64,000 nt of DNA from Neckera pumila (GCA_963969595.1 OZ018410.1:40653413-40717412); one strand, 5' to 3'. Positions 21,023 to 32,725 are shown, numbered from the stretch's first letter. Program-made: numbers and translations. The notes: generated from the letters alone by a model not told the origin.

Positions 21023-24000
21023 TCAAAATAGTCTATAAAATTTGTGGTATTGCGTAGATGGCAAGAATTGCACGAGGAAGTATACTTCGTATAACTGCAC
21101 ATTATTAAGCAAGTAGCCATGCATGTAAGATTGGCACACTGAGAAATCTAGCTAGCTAAACAACATAACACGGCAAATACAAAAAGCTCAAAATCAAAAT
21201 TAAATGAGATGACAATAGAATTATAGATGCAAGAAATTAAACCTGTTCTTAGGCTATCATTTTGGATTTGAATAGCCGAACTATTGACGCTTAACTTGAA
21301 CCCATCCACTTCAATTTTCTTGGAAGCAAGCACAAACACCTCATCAAGATTCTTTGATGGTAACCCACTTTTGGAGGTGAATGCTTCCACCTAGCACAAT
21401 CCCTGGGAAGTCCCAACATGTATGTCTATCTATCAACAGATACATCTTAGTATTTTTCATTCTAGCGTAATTATTTAGGTTGAAAGAATTACTAGGTCTC
21501 AATTCACAATTTGCGCCAACTTTTATCAATGGTACAGTAAAATTGTTCAAATTGGGAAATAATGTTCAAATTGGGACATAGTGTTCAAATTAGGACATGG
21601 TGTCATCATGCTATATTTTAAACAAGGTCACTTAGCACTTGAAATTGTTGCAAGAAAAGCCACTACCAAACGAGCAATTTATGATAAACATCACATAGGG
21701 TTTGCACTTTCAGTTCTTGGAATTGTAACTACATAGTGGTTGACTCTATGGCATCCATCACAATTTCATGAAAGTTGTCACAATGTACAGTTTCCTAACC
21801 TTCCCATCCACAGAGTATTCAGTGACTCCATTGTACTTAGTTTTCAGGGTTGTACACTCATTTTTTGTTACTGCCTGTATATTGGCTCCTGTCAAATGAA
21901 GTCCTTCCACATTCAATATACCTGCGATGAAAATTCAATGATATACATTCACATACAAAATTGGAAAATCAAACCTATTTCCAATGGAACATGGTACAAA
22001 ACGACCTTCTTCAGAGTATTACGCAAATATTAGCCTATTCATGATGATCTAGCGAATCCTTATCTTCAAACAATGGAAACTCTATATCTGTTTTCAAGAC
22101 ACCAGAATGAGCAGATAGGCTGTGCCCAGACCATATCAACATATGAAGATCATTGACTTGCACTACATGCATACTTCAAACTGAACAGCGGAAACAATTC
22201 AAATTAATTCATTAAATTGACTTTAAGGCACAAGTTGCAAGTGCTTGCAATTAAAGTGGTTTACCTCCTGAATATGATGAGTGCAAGACCACAGGCACTG
22301 GATCAGTCTCATCCAATTTCAGCAATCTCGGTACTTTGGCACCTACATGTCTCCAATTCATATGAATTAGGACGATTTACAGACTTCAAGGAGCTATACA
22401 CATAAGATGCCTGACAATGACCCCGGTTGGCCATTAATCCCAATCTCCGATAGGTAGAGAAGATATATCGTCCATACTAACCTAATAAGTAAGTCATTAT
22501 TTGGATATAAGGTGAATGATAAGTGATGACAGGAGAAGAAGCGGAACCAAAGAATGATTGAGAAAGCAAGGAAACAAAAGGTACATTATTATAAAACTGA
22601 CGTAACAAAGAACACTAGGAGAGGACGAGTCATTGTTTAAGCAAGATCGAGCAACAGTACAAGGAAAAGTATATTGAGTTGTCCTAATATTCCATGTGAC
22701 ACTAATTTACCAAAGATTGAATCAATTTCCACGGATACGAAATTTTATGATAACACTAATTTTCTAGGTGATGCTAAATTTTCCCCCTCAATAATAGGGC
22801 ATATCAGTCCAGCTAGCGAAACTAACGGGCGAACTTACAATGGAATGACGTTAAATGAAATTTGGGCTGTCGCCATGGATTCGTAATAGAAATAGGATTG
22901 AAAATGTGGTAAGCAATGAGCGACTGTAGGACATTCAATTACCGAGACAAATTTTAAAACAGAGTGACTATCAGCAATAGACAATAAGAATAGAGCTGCT
23001 CTAATAATTAGACGACCTAATTGAAACATGTTCATACAAAACAGAAAGCATGTAACAAACTAAGCAAACAGCAGAGACATATAAACATGAATCCTTGCCA
23101 AGGCCATGTACTTTCGATTACTGGCCTAGAGAGAAAGGCCGGTGTGTTCCCGCTCGATCGCATGATTGGATGAATACATAAATGTCTTCAATGAACGAGT
23201 TATTAATTGCGATCCACAATTAAATCCGATGTAGTCTTTCCACAGAGCACCCCGCCTCATTCATATATGGGGCTGCTGTGAATCGATCGAGAGTCTATTT
23301 GCTAGAGATCGATCCACACCAAGATATGATTCCATGTGAACAGTTCATACCCTAGCTAGCCACAACATTTTCCACCTGAAATTTCAATCTCAAGACGGAC
23401 AATTGAGAAACGGTCCATGGCATGCAGTAAGTTTGATTAATTACCGGTGCTTGTACGAAGGACTCGCCATGTACCCAGTTGGATTAGGATACTCTTCCCC
23501 TTCTTCACAGCAGCAGCTGCTTCCCCCGACGTGGTAGACGGCGTGTTGATGGTGTCCCCGAAACATAGACTTGCTGGTCCTAGTCTTGTCAGTTTCTTCT
23601 GGACAACCGGCCCGGCGCATGCTTGTAAAACGGTCACCTCTTCCCCTGGCGCATGGAGTTGAGATGCTGCGTCTAACAGCAGGCGACGATCTTCAAGGAT
23701 GTCGCCGCACGAGTCGTCGACGACGCACATGGACACCGGGACCAGGGGTGGAGTACTCTCCAAGGCTGCGCCACTATTAGCATTAAGCTTAGCAGCTGTC
23801 GGAGACGGCTGAATATGGAGGCAGAGCTGTTCCACTCCCTTTCTCTCAGAATCGGACTGACTCTGGTGGTCCTGGGACAGCTTCTGGGATCTCGCTTGCC
23901 GCTGTCTACCTTCGCAGAAGAGCTTTAATAAATGGAAAGTGTAAAAGACGATCATCCACCAAATGCACTGTCCAAGTAAACTCATGACGATCGGCCCTTG

Positions 24001-24069
24001 CAGTGCGAAAGGACCCAAGATGTGTTGCCACGAATAGTCAGCCGTGGGAACGTAAATATGGATCTCCAT
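21023..24069 (-). CDS. Unknown membrane-anchored protein, five exons
   Basis: The model is built from phase-consistent GT-AG junctions. Exon 1 is 24069-23445 (ATG in GATGCCATGG context). Exon 2 is 22342-22265, exon 3 is 21921-21800, exon 4 is 21390-21243 and exon 5 is 21138-21023. The codon split G|GT at 1/2 and at 2/3, and the phase-0 junction at 3/4, all keep the frame. The last junction is the weakest: in its forced frame exon 5 stops at 21023. The protein is about 360 aa. Residues about 23-50 are hydrophobic with Trp, Tyr and Phe, a single likely membrane segment or signal anchor, followed by a basic Gln/Ser-rich stretch. The C-terminal part reads NVEGLHLTGANIQAVTKN and FVLASKKIEVDGFKLSVN, a strand-rich region I do not recognise. 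No catalytic motif is visible. A partial copy of exon 1 plus intron 1 lies at 26305-28812. Confidence 0.6.
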
Positions 24070-24479
24070 GGCATCGATCTATCGACTCCGGCCAACTTGG
24101 TACGAAGTGATCGAGTGTCGGGTTCTAAATAACTCAAGCTGGTAAATTGGTTCTAAACATCCACCGTACTTTCAAAGAGTAACAGCAATTCCAGAAGCTG
24201 ACGGAAGAGCGAACTACCGACAGCTGAAACGCCGCGGATACTAGCCCTAAAAGGCGCCGCGGACATGAGGCTTACAAAGCCCGTGCCTCCTCTCCCGCCT
24301 GCCTGGCACCGTCTCCCCCGTCGCCCGTCTCCGTGCTCGTCTCAGCAGCTTGTTACCAGTGAAGTTGGCGCGAATGAGTCGGGGAGCAGCTACTCTCACC
24401 GCGTCAATCACGATTATGAGCTCCCTGTGTCAATTTTGGAGAGAAACGGTGGAGAGGCTCTCAGAGTTTCTTGCTCGCA

Positions 24480-24645
24480 ACTGAAAGCTTTTTTTGGTAA
24501 ACTGCAGCTACTGTAGTTCCAGTTGTCCTGCAAAGGGTTGAATGCTCTGGAAAGTCGGAGGCTGCCATGGATCGAAGGTACTGCCGAAATAGTGATGCGT
24601 TCTTGAGGATGGCCTGACATGGTGCTAAGGCAGAAACACCCAATT
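24480..24645. promoter_or_regulatory. Upstream segment shared with the TNL locus (44530-44685)
   Basis: CTACTGTAGTTCCAGTTGTC, GTCGGAGGCTGCCATGG, ATCGAAGGTACTGCC and AGTGATGCGTTC are repeated in the same order at 44530-44685. Here the block lies 410-575 bp upstream of the minus-strand unknown gene. There it lies about 110-265 bp upstream of the TNL start. It may be a duplicated promoter or leader; it reads in opposite senses relative to the two genes, so function is unproven. Confidence 0.5.
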
Positions 24646-24855
24646 CGGACACTGGTCATTTAGGGACACCTATAAAACAACTTAAATCCACGCGCAAGTG
24701 GATCCAAAGAAGACATATGGGGACCCAAAGTGGATAAGTGCGGTTCCAAAAAGTTGTCACTATCATGATGGAGGTTCTTGTGTTGGCCAATCACCTACGA
24801 CATGATCCAAGATTAAAGTGTGTCTCTTTTGGGTGTTTGTGTGGCCACTTTGGTG

Positions 24856-25778
24856 TTAACCTCTAAAGGACCTTTGTCGGTTTGGCGGACATTTGGGATT
24901 TCGGGTAGGTACCTACGGACTGAATTTTTGTCATGATTTTTTGAAACTTTTTTCAAAGATAGAAAAAGTGATAAGCTTTGTGGGAATATAGTTTTTTCCA
25001 CAATCGGTGCCCGGGAAAAAAAGTTATGACCAAATAAGCTCAAAACAGGCAAAAAAAAAAAATGACAAAAATTTGAATTTTTTTTTTTATATTTTTTTCT
25101 CATAGATTATATTTTTTTCTTATTTGTAAAGCTTTGATTCATTTCATTTGGATTTGTTATGAGAAAGTTATGGACATTCTTGTTTTGGGGGCAGTTAGAG
25201 CATCTTTTTGAAAAAAATAACTTCTAGGATGCATTTCTAAATGCAATTTTTCAAATTTTTCAGGGTTTTTTTTTGCATGGTTTATATTACTTGCTAGAAC
25301 AATCTCACTATTGAGATTAGTGAATTTTAATTCCATCTAAAATATATGAATATTTTAGATTTTCCTTCTATCTCATAACTACTTCTACTTAACAATTTTT
25401 TAAAGAATGATAATTAAGTATTTTTTATTTTTTTTTATTTTTTCTAGACTCTCAACTCAATTCTCCACTACAAAGATTTAAAGCTCAAAACTCTATAGTG
25501 CAAAAATTTTAAGTTAAAAATGTTCAAAGTTAAAAAATCTAGTCCCACAATGTGCTGAAAAACTTGTTTTTTCCACTTTAAACGCAGATATCATGCAATC
25601 CGTGTGGTCAAAAATTCTGAAATTTTTTCTATACACTTTCATACTAGTTAAGTATAAGATCCTATGGTTAGATGTGAAAGAAAAAAAACATTTTTCAGTT
25701 TTTTTTACTTTTTGCTATAGAAATGGCAGTTTTGAGTGTTTTTTGGCAAAAAAAGGGCCTTGATATTTTAGGGGTTAA
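24856..25778 (-). mobile_element. piggyBac-like copy 7 (923 bp)
   Basis: Right end TTAA-CCTCTAAAGGACC (24856), left end GGGCCTTGATATTTTAGGGG-TTAA (25775-25778). Internal blocks are in the usual order, with no ORF of note. Its TTAA overlaps the left TA boundary of the next MITE. Confidence 0.85.
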
Positions 25779-26175
25779 GGTTGGACCACCCATATCCAAC
25801 TAAGGACCAATTTCCAACTGGTAGTGCCCTTATTTCCAATCAAGGCTTGGAATGTATTTTTTACTCTTTTTTAAGTTTTGAATTAGTAAGATCATGACCC
25901 ATGTCCTAAAGTATGCAAAAAGTAACAAGAAAGTAGATAGTAAGAAGCTAGTTCTTGAGTGATCGGAATTGGAAGACTTTACAGATTGGGAATTGGTTCA
26001 AAACACTTTTTGGCTTCCAAAATTCACAAAAAGTTCAGTTTTGCAAAAAAAAAATTGAAAATTTTGCAATCTCAATATTTTCTATCTTCCTACATGGAAA
26101 AAATCCCCATCGCATTCAACTGCTCACCATCTGCGCCACAGGAGCTTAAATGATTAGGTATAGGTGGTCCAATTT
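25778..26175. mobile_element. Stowaway-like MITE S2 (398 bp)
   Basis: Left end AGGTTGGACCACCC, right end GGTGGTCCAATTT, TA on both sides (25776-25777, 26176-26177). Interior (GATCGGAATTGGAAGACTTT, CTTCCAAAATTC) is collinear with S3. Open frames inside are shared only through this homology. Confidence 0.7.
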
Positions 26176-26491
26176 TAGTCTAGTGTCCATAGTAGGTGCA
26201 TCTAGGGAGTTGTTTTCAAAAATTCACAACATATTTATACAAGCTCGAAAAAATATGAAACTAATTTTGTTGGTTTTCTAAACCATTTCCTAACAAGCGT
26301 GTAAAAAGTTATGAACAAATCGTCCATACTAGCTAACGTAATAATTAGGACAAGTTTTAGACCTCATGTTTGGGTTAGCGCAAGTATAGATAAGGCCCAG
26401 AAGCTGTACAAATGAGATTGCCTGACAATCACCCCAGTTGGCCGTTATTCCCAATCTCCGATAGGCAGGGAAGATCATCCATACTGACATA

Positions 26492-26887
26492 AGGTAGAGC
26501 CACCTATTCCCAACCGGTGACCCAATCCCAACCTATAGGTGCGCGTATTTTTTACCAAGCTTAGAATGTTTTTTTTCCCTTTTCAAGGTTGGAACTAATA
26601 AATACATGCTACATGTTCCAAGTTGTGAGAAAGGAAGTAGGAAACAATGATTAGAAAAAAAGTTATTGAATGATTGGAATTGGAAGAATCTATATATTGG
26701 CCATGGGTCTAGAGCACTTTTTGCCTCCCAAAATTCCTAGTAATTTCAATTCAAGCGATAAAATTACCAATTTTTTTGCAATCCTTGTCATTTCTATTGA
26801 TGTGCCTCTGAAAAATATTTGTTTTGCCTTCACTACTCCAGATGATATTATAATTCTTTATTTGGTCGGTTCTGGGTGGCTCTACCT
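26492..26887. mobile_element. Stowaway-like MITE S3 (396 bp)
   Basis: Ends AGGTAGAGCCACC and GGTGGCTCTACCT, TA on both sides (26490-26491, 26888-26889). The inverted copy at 29.48 kb preserves the uninterrupted site (TACTGACGTAGTAAG, read on the minus strand), confirming the TA duplication. Confidence 0.8.
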
Positions 26888-27454
26888 TAGTAAGAATGTC
26901 ATTATTTGTTTATAAAGTGAATGTTAAGTTATTACAGGAGAAAAAGCAGAACCAAGAAAAGCAGTGAATTGAAACATTAACTAAGTACCTTTTTAAAAAA
27001 CTGATGTAACAAAAAACAATAGGAGATGAGTCATTGCTTGCGCAAGAATGAGCAATTGTACTACAAATTATCTTAATCGTGCATATGACATTAACTTACC
27101 AAAGTCACACCATTTTGAATTATTGCAAATTGAAATATAATTTACCGAATTGAATCAATTTCCACAGAAATGAAATTTTATGGTGACAATAATTTTCTAG
27201 GTGATGCTAATTTCCCAGTTTCCCCCTCATTAAGAGTGTAGCCAGCGAAACCAATGAGGAAAGTTACAATGAAATGACGTTTGAATGAAATTTTTGGACT
27301 ATCGACACAGATTTGTAATAGAAATTAAATTGTAGTAAACAATGAGGGATATTCAATTATCGAGGGATATTTTTAAACAGAGTGATTATCAGCAATAGAC
27401 ATTAAGAACGGAGCTGCTCTACTAATTAAACGACCCAATTGAAAATTGTTCAAT

Positions 27455-27645
27455 GGGCAATTCCATTAAATTGGCAGTATTCTGAGTGCCACTTTGACGG
27501 TGTGCCATTTTCACCATTGAGGGCGGGTATAGATTTTAGAACGGTCGTTCTAAACCATCTAGGACAGGTATAGATTTAGAACGGCCTTTCTGAACTGTTT
27601 TCACGCCACTTTAAAAAAAATATTGCCATTTTAATGAAGTTGCCC
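27455..27645. mobile_element. Small MITE, family G copy 2 (191 bp)
   Basis: Ends GGGCAATTCCATTAAATTGG and CATTTTAATGAAGTTGCCC are inverted repeats. The parental locus near 23030 reads GTTCATACAAAACAG without it; here the flanks are GTTCA...TCATAC, giving a 3-bp TCA duplication if AT is counted in the TIR. Confidence 0.75.
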
Positions 27646-28298
27646 ATTCATACAAAAGGTACAGAAAGCATTTAACAAACTAAGCACACAGCAGGGACAT
27701 ATAAACATGAATCCTTGCAATGCCATCTACTTTCAATTACTGACCTGGAGAGAAAGGCCAGTGTTCCCACTCGGTCGCATGGATTCGATGAATACTTAAA
27801 ATGTCTTTGATGGGCGAGTTATTACTTGTGATTAAAATCCAAAATTAAATTCCTATTTCCAGAACACACACCGCCTCATCATATCTATCTCTTTCATATG
27901 AGGGGCTGCTGCGAATCGATCGAGAGTCCCTTTGTTACAGATCGATCCCACACCAAGATATGATTCCACGTACGTGAATAGTATATACCCTACCTACAAT
28001 GTAAACCACTTCGGTTCCCGTCCCGTTCAATCAATGGGAAGCTTTTGTGCCGTAATTCCTGATTACACGGGCAAACTGTGTAATCAAGGATTACGGATTT
28101 TCATCCGACTCATCGATTCATCCAATTTTATCTCCTCTTTCAGTTGTGATTTACTTCAGGCAATATCCTTATCGTCGGGCATTGCGCCAAATAATTGGCC
28201 CTCCATGTTGGGCTCCGCCCTCCTCTGCGGGCATTGCCCTGTACTTAACATTTTCCACATGAATTTCAAACTCAAGACAAACAATTGAGAAACAGTCC

Positions 28299-28673
28299 TT
28301 GGCATGTCGCTCCGGCGGCTCCGCTCTGCGATCCTCTGGCACCTCTGGTGCGCAAGAAACAGACATGTGTTTGACAACAAGGTTATTAACGTCTCTGAGA
28401 TCTGCACCCTCGCTTGGAAAGACACCGTGCTTGCTGGGATGGCTCATAGAAACCACCTCATTTCTTTCTATCATCGTTGTAGTGAAGATAGACAGGCTAT
28501 TATCTGCCAGGAGTTTCTCAACACCTGGTGTCACAATGACATTATCTGTTCTGGTAGTTTTCACCACCAGAGGTGGCATTTGGCCTTGAGCCTCCCACCC
28601 AGGTCCGTGTGAGCCGGACTGACTGTTTGTTTCTTTCCTTCCTCTTTATAATTGACATCCTCTTTTCAAAAAA
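28299..28673 (+). mobile_element. 5'-truncated LINE (non-LTR retrotransposon) insertion, 375 bp
   Basis: The insert is flanked by an 11-bp direct repeat AGAAACAGTCC (28288-28298 and 28674-28684) and ends in an A-rich tail. The parental site reads GAGAAACGGTCCATGGC at 23405-23421 without it. The plus-strand frame ending at 28612 contains ILWHLWCARNRHVF, the Trp-rich region near the C terminus of plant L1-like ORF2 proteins (zf-RVT region). GC content is much higher than around it. It is dead on arrival: it lacks reverse transcriptase and endonuclease. Confidence 0.85.
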
Positions 28674-28712
28674 AGAAACAGTCCATGGCATGCAGTAAGT
28701 TCGATTAATTAC

Positions 28713-28812
28713 CGGTACTTGTACGAAAGACTTGCCAACTACCCAGTTGGATTAGGATACTCTTTCCCTTCTTCACAGCAGCAGCTTCCCCCGACGTGGT
28801 AGATGGCGTGTT
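28713..28812 (-). pseudogene. Fragment of exon 1 of the unknown gene
   Basis: Minus-strand translation NTPSTTSGEAAAVKKGKSIL continues to FRTSTG and the same GTAATTAATC-like donor as the parent (23445). It differs by a one-codon deletion in the alanine run and a few substitutions, yet the frame is kept. It has no start codon or upstream coding part because a MITE cuts it at 28812, so it cannot make the protein by itself. Confidence 0.75.
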
Positions 28813-28813
28813 A

Positions 28814-29255
28814 AGGTAAAGTAGCCCATTGTGGTCAAATGACCCATGGGGGACACATGATGACCCCATTGTGGTTTTTCTGACCACAATCAATATCTCA
28901 CCTAACTTCAATGGAGTAATTAGTGACCTTATTAGGAACATGCAGTAATTTTAGTGTAAGTCATTGTAGGAAGTGACTTTTTATGGCCATCCACATTATA
29001 AAAAAAATTGTCTCCTTTAGAAGAGGTAGGTGAGCATTATGGATACACTTGCAGTTGGTTTTGGGGTAGTCTACCGACTTATTTGGGCTGAAGACTTGAG
29101 AAAATCATAGCTAATTCATACTCTGTTTGAAAATTATGATTTCAATTGCTTTCACAAATTCTCATACTTGTCTTCACTTGGGAAAAAAATTGAAAAACTT
29201 TGGTGATGGGATGATGGCAAACTCCTAATTCTAACCACAATGGGCTGCTTTACCT
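28814..29255. mobile_element. Stowaway-like MITE S4 (442 bp)
   Basis: Ends AGGTAAAGTAGCCCATTGTG and CACAATGGGCTGCTTTACCT (one mismatch), TA on both sides (28812-28813, 29256-29257). It joins the truncated gene duplicate to an inverted copy of the same duplicate. Confidence 0.8.
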
Positions 29256-29257
29256 TA

Positions 29258-29655
29258 GTAAGTTCGTATCACACGCACGATTAAGATAAATCATGGTACA
29301 GTTGCTCAATCTTGCATAAGAAATGACTCGTCTCCTATTGTTTTTTGTTACGTCAGTTTTTTAAGAATGTACTTAATTAATGTTTCAATTCCCTGCTTTC
29401 CTTGGTTCCGCTTTTTCTCCTGTAATAACTTAACATTCACCTTATACCCAAATAATGACATTCTTACTACGTCAGTATGGACGATCTTCCCTGCCTATCG
29501 GAGATTGGGAGTAACGGCCAACTGGGGTGATTGTCAGGCAATCTCATTTGTACAGCTTCTGGGCCTTATCTATACTTGCACTAACCCAAACATGAGGTCT
29601 GAAAATTGTCCTAATTATTACGTTAGCTAGTACGGGCGGTTTGTTCATAACTTTT
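29258..29655. repeat. Inverted copy of the left part of the gene duplicate
   Basis: Read on the minus strand, CAAATGAGATTGCCTGAC, CAATCTCCGATAGGCAGGG, GGTATAAGGTGAATG and GAGACGAGTCATT follow the order of 26305-27060, without MITE S3. With its partner it forms long inverted arms around a spacer of about 2.2 kb. Confidence 0.75.
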
Positions 29656-30534
29656 TATTAGAGATTCAAAATGCCAAACGGATTTTTGGAGGTAAAACTT
29701 ATCTTCATTCACCAACTTTTTTAGTTCAAATTTTTTTGAGAAAAGCTATTTTACTATGTCTAAATAAGGCCTAAAATTTTACTTTTAACACAATTCTTTG
29801 TTTTTGACTTAACTATGAGTGCTTGAGAAACTACAAATTCAAATTTATTTATCCCACATGGGTTGTTCTACCTTCTACCACCCCATGTGTCTACAAAGAG
29901 TTGTCTTTCCACTTGAAAACACGAAACATGAATGACAATCACATCAAAGTGATGTAATTCAAGCATTGAGATAATTGATCTCTATAAATTGATTGCCATT
30001 TTGAATGAGTTTGCTATTTTATTTACAATTTTATTTCAAAGTACTTTATTTTTTATTAATCCCAATGTGCAGTTGCGACCTTGTAATTGACTCAAGCACC
30101 TTGATAAATTCTGACAAGTTTCGCCAAGTGTCCTTATAGTTACTGATTTGGTGTGGAATATACCACACCATTTCATCCTTTGGATGAAATGATGTGATAG
30201 ATTCCACATCATTCCATCCGGGAAGGCAGTCGCAGTGACTGCTACTGAATGTTATTCCAATCTCTCATGTGCCTCTCAATTTGTGTGTGGAATTGAAGAT
30301 CATTATTTGTTGTCGACTGTCAAGTGTATGTAACAAAAAAAAAGTAAGGAATTTACAACCAGTAAATTAGTGCTTAGGAAGAGACGGAGAACATGGGTGC
30401 AGTGCTTAATATGTTTGTTTGTTTTTTTCTGGCTTTTTAGAATGCCAGATTGCACTCCAAAAAATAATTTGGCTAAAAAATGACAACAAACCAAGAAGAT
30501 TTTTTAGTAGAATTTTAAAAAAAAATCTTAGATG
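29656..30534. other. Gene-free stretch with a fragment of the TATACATAAC MITE family
   Basis: At 30150-30257 GGTGTGGAATATACCACACC, CATTCCATCCGGGAAGGCAG and ACTGCTACTGAATGTTAT are the reverse of the left end of the MITE at 8486. The other end is missing. Nothing else is recognised. Confidence 0.6.
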
Positions 30535-30690
30535 ATATCCTCAGATTGTGGATGAAAATAGAATTAAGAATATGTGATATATACTAATCTGATATTCTAT
30601 CCAATACGTGGATGAATGTTGACATTTGGAGCACCACTACAATACTTTACATCGCCACTCTGGCACTTCATAAAAAATGGAAAAAAAAGA
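30535..30690. repeat. Inverted partner of 1775-1935
   Basis: Contains TCCAATACGTGGATGAATG, TTTGGAGCACCACTAC and ATCGCCACTCTGGCACTTCA, the complement of the left-edge repeat. Confidence 0.6.
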
Positions 30691-30699
30691 AGCCTCGAT

Positions 30700-32206
30700 A
30701 CTCAGACAAGTTTGATTGAGCCTACAACGCTGGAGGTGCCATTCCATGACGTTTGGATGACAATTTAGTAAGCTGGAAGGAGATTGGAAGCATTATTTCA
30801 TCCGTTTTTTCTTGTTGACTTTCATGTTGGGTTATGAAGAGTATCCAATTGAGTTTGTAGTCTTGCTAGTGTTTGTCTTCACATAAATGAGAAGTTAATA
30901 AAAAAACAAATCACCAAATAATTATGCTATTTTAGTGTATTTTGGAAACTTGTTGCTCCTTGCTCTAAATCTGAAATTTTTCCACAAAAATGATATTTTT
31001 TGAAATTGAGCCCAACTAACAAAATGAAGGTCACCTACTCTAATTTCTTCTCTAATTTGAATTTTGGAAAAAATCCTAGTATTTAATATTTTATTGCAAT
31101 TTGAACATTGGATATATATTCAATGTCTATTGAATTCTAATCATAAAATGACATGGAAATTGGGTTTATGCTATGATGTTTGTCATTGCAATATTCATAC
31201 ATGGTAAAATTTCCACTTTTTTGGGAATAATTTACTATTTGATGTGATTTTTTTTCACTTTTTCTTCAAATTCTCAAAAAAATCATTTTTCTCAAAAAAA
31301 AAAAAAAAAAATAGTGAAGTAAAGAAGACAAACAATTTCATCTTTGAAAAATAAATATGAAAATTTCCATATATATCTAGTTGCAAAATGGCAGCAAATT
31401 GAGTGATGCGCAGTGAGGTTTGAAATCAATGGTCATGGGTCTGTTATTTAGGGGTTAACCCTAGAATGCCGCGGACACCATTCCGTAGTGTTCCAATGAC
31501 AATACTGTTGAGCCAAGAGAAATCAAAAGCATTTTTTCATCCTCCTTTTCCTTGTTGACCTTTCACATAGGGTTATAAAGAGTATCCAATTGAGTTTGTA
31601 CTCTTTCCAATTGTGGTCTTCACGGAAATGAGAAGCTATTTAAAAAAATGGATCACCAAATATGCTATTTTAGAGTATTTTGGGAAGTTGTTGCTCCTTG
31701 TTTTAAATCTGAAATTTCTCCACAAAAATGATGTTATTTGAGTTTGAGTCAAACTAACAAAATGAAGTTCATCTACTCTAGTTTCTACTCCAATTTGAAT
31801 TTTCAAAAAATTCCTAATATTGCATATTTTATTGCAATTTGAACATTGGGTGTATTTTCAATGTCTATTATTTTCTAATTATAGAATGACACGGAAATTG
31901 AGTTTACACCATGATATTTGTCATTGTGCTATACACTTATGGTGAAATTTTCAGATTTTTTGAAATATTTTTCTATTATTATGATTTTTCTTCACTTTCT
32001 CTTCAAATAATTCTTCAAAAAATTAATTTTCCACAAAAAAATCTAATTTTTTTTGGAAATAAAGAAGACATGTACTTTCATCTCTGAAAAATAAAAATAA
32101 AAATTTTCATACATTTTTGGTTGCAAAATGGTACTCCGTAGCAAATTTGAGTGATGGACATTGAGGTTTGAAATCAATGGTCATGGGTCCGTCATTTAGG
32201 GATTAA
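30700..32206. mobile_element. Two tandem TTAA-bounded elements of a second (~750 bp) family
   Basis: The copies meet at TTAA 31455-31458; the second runs to TTAA 32203-32206 (752 bp). Its ends TTAA-CCCTAGAATGCC and CATTTAGGGA-TTAA are weakly inverted. Both copies share CTTGTTGACTTTCA/CCTTTCA, GAGTATCCAATTGAGTTTG, AATGAGAAG, GTTGCTCCTTG and CACAAAAATGAT in order. Related copies lie near 35788 and 38680. No ORF. Confidence 0.6.
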
Positions 32207-32213
32207 AAGTCTT

Positions 32214-32285
32214 GTCGGAGAGACATCGTGCTCAGACAAGTTTGAACAAGTCTAGTCGGAGAGACATCGTGCTCAGACAAGTTGA
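32214..32285. repeat. 41-bp tandem duplication
   Basis: GTCGGAGAGACATCGTGCTC followed by AGACAAG occurs twice with period 41. Confidence 0.75.
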
Positions 32286-32353
32286 GCAAAAGCCTGGCCT
32301 CGATCCCTTTTTCTGAAGATAAGGTAGAGAGCAACACGCAACAGAGTGGACTG

Positions 32354-32725
32354 TAAGAGCATCCCCACCCGTCTTGCATATTGGATGACTTGTTAAGAGA
32401 GGCTTGCAAAATTGCCCCATCCGTCTTGTATAATGGATGAATTTATTAAGAGGCCAAGTCAAAAGCCACCGGTGGCTTGCAAAACCGGGCTCTTTTGCAA
32501 GCCAAAGGGTGGCTTGCAAACCGGCTTGCAAACCGCATGAGACAAACACTTTTTCACTTTCCCAAAAAGCAAGGACATGATCCGCGAATGTGGACGTAGC
32601 TCATTGGATGGCAATGGCCTCTTAAGAGGCCACGGGTGGGGCGACCCTTCTTCCCCGGCTTGCAAAATGGACTGCCAGGCTTGCAACCTGGCTTGCATTT
32701 TGCAAGCTGGGTGGTGATTCTCTAA
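32354..32725. mobile_element. GAGCATC-type MITE rich in GGCTTGCAA
   Basis: Ends TAAGAGCATCCCCACCC and GGGTGGTGATTCTCTAA are imperfect inverted repeats. Inside, GGCTTGCAA (or its complement) occurs about eight times, several within the right-hand 90 bp, giving many alternative small hairpins. GC is far above the surroundings. A related MITE may be 43733-44068. Confidence 0.6.

Larger units (their letters stand above)
26305..28812. repeat. Partial duplication of the unknown gene (intron 1 plus the end of exon 1)
   Basis: It is collinear and same-orientation with 22385-23548. Markers include CAATCTCCGATAGG, CAATTTCCAC, GGGGCTGCTG-GAATCGATCGAGAGTC, ATCGATCC and CATGGCATGCAGTAAG. The copy has since received at least three insertions absent from the parent: a Stowaway-like MITE at 26492, a small MITE at 27455 and a LINE fragment at 28299. 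The right edge is cut by a further MITE at 28814. The parent therefore serves as an empty-site reference. Confidence 0.8.

Noticed and set aside
20935..21137. Cysteine-rich 67-residue C terminus for exon 5 of the unknown gene
   Set aside because: It is open, but the phase of exon 4 forces another frame that stops at 21023. Kept as an alternative only.
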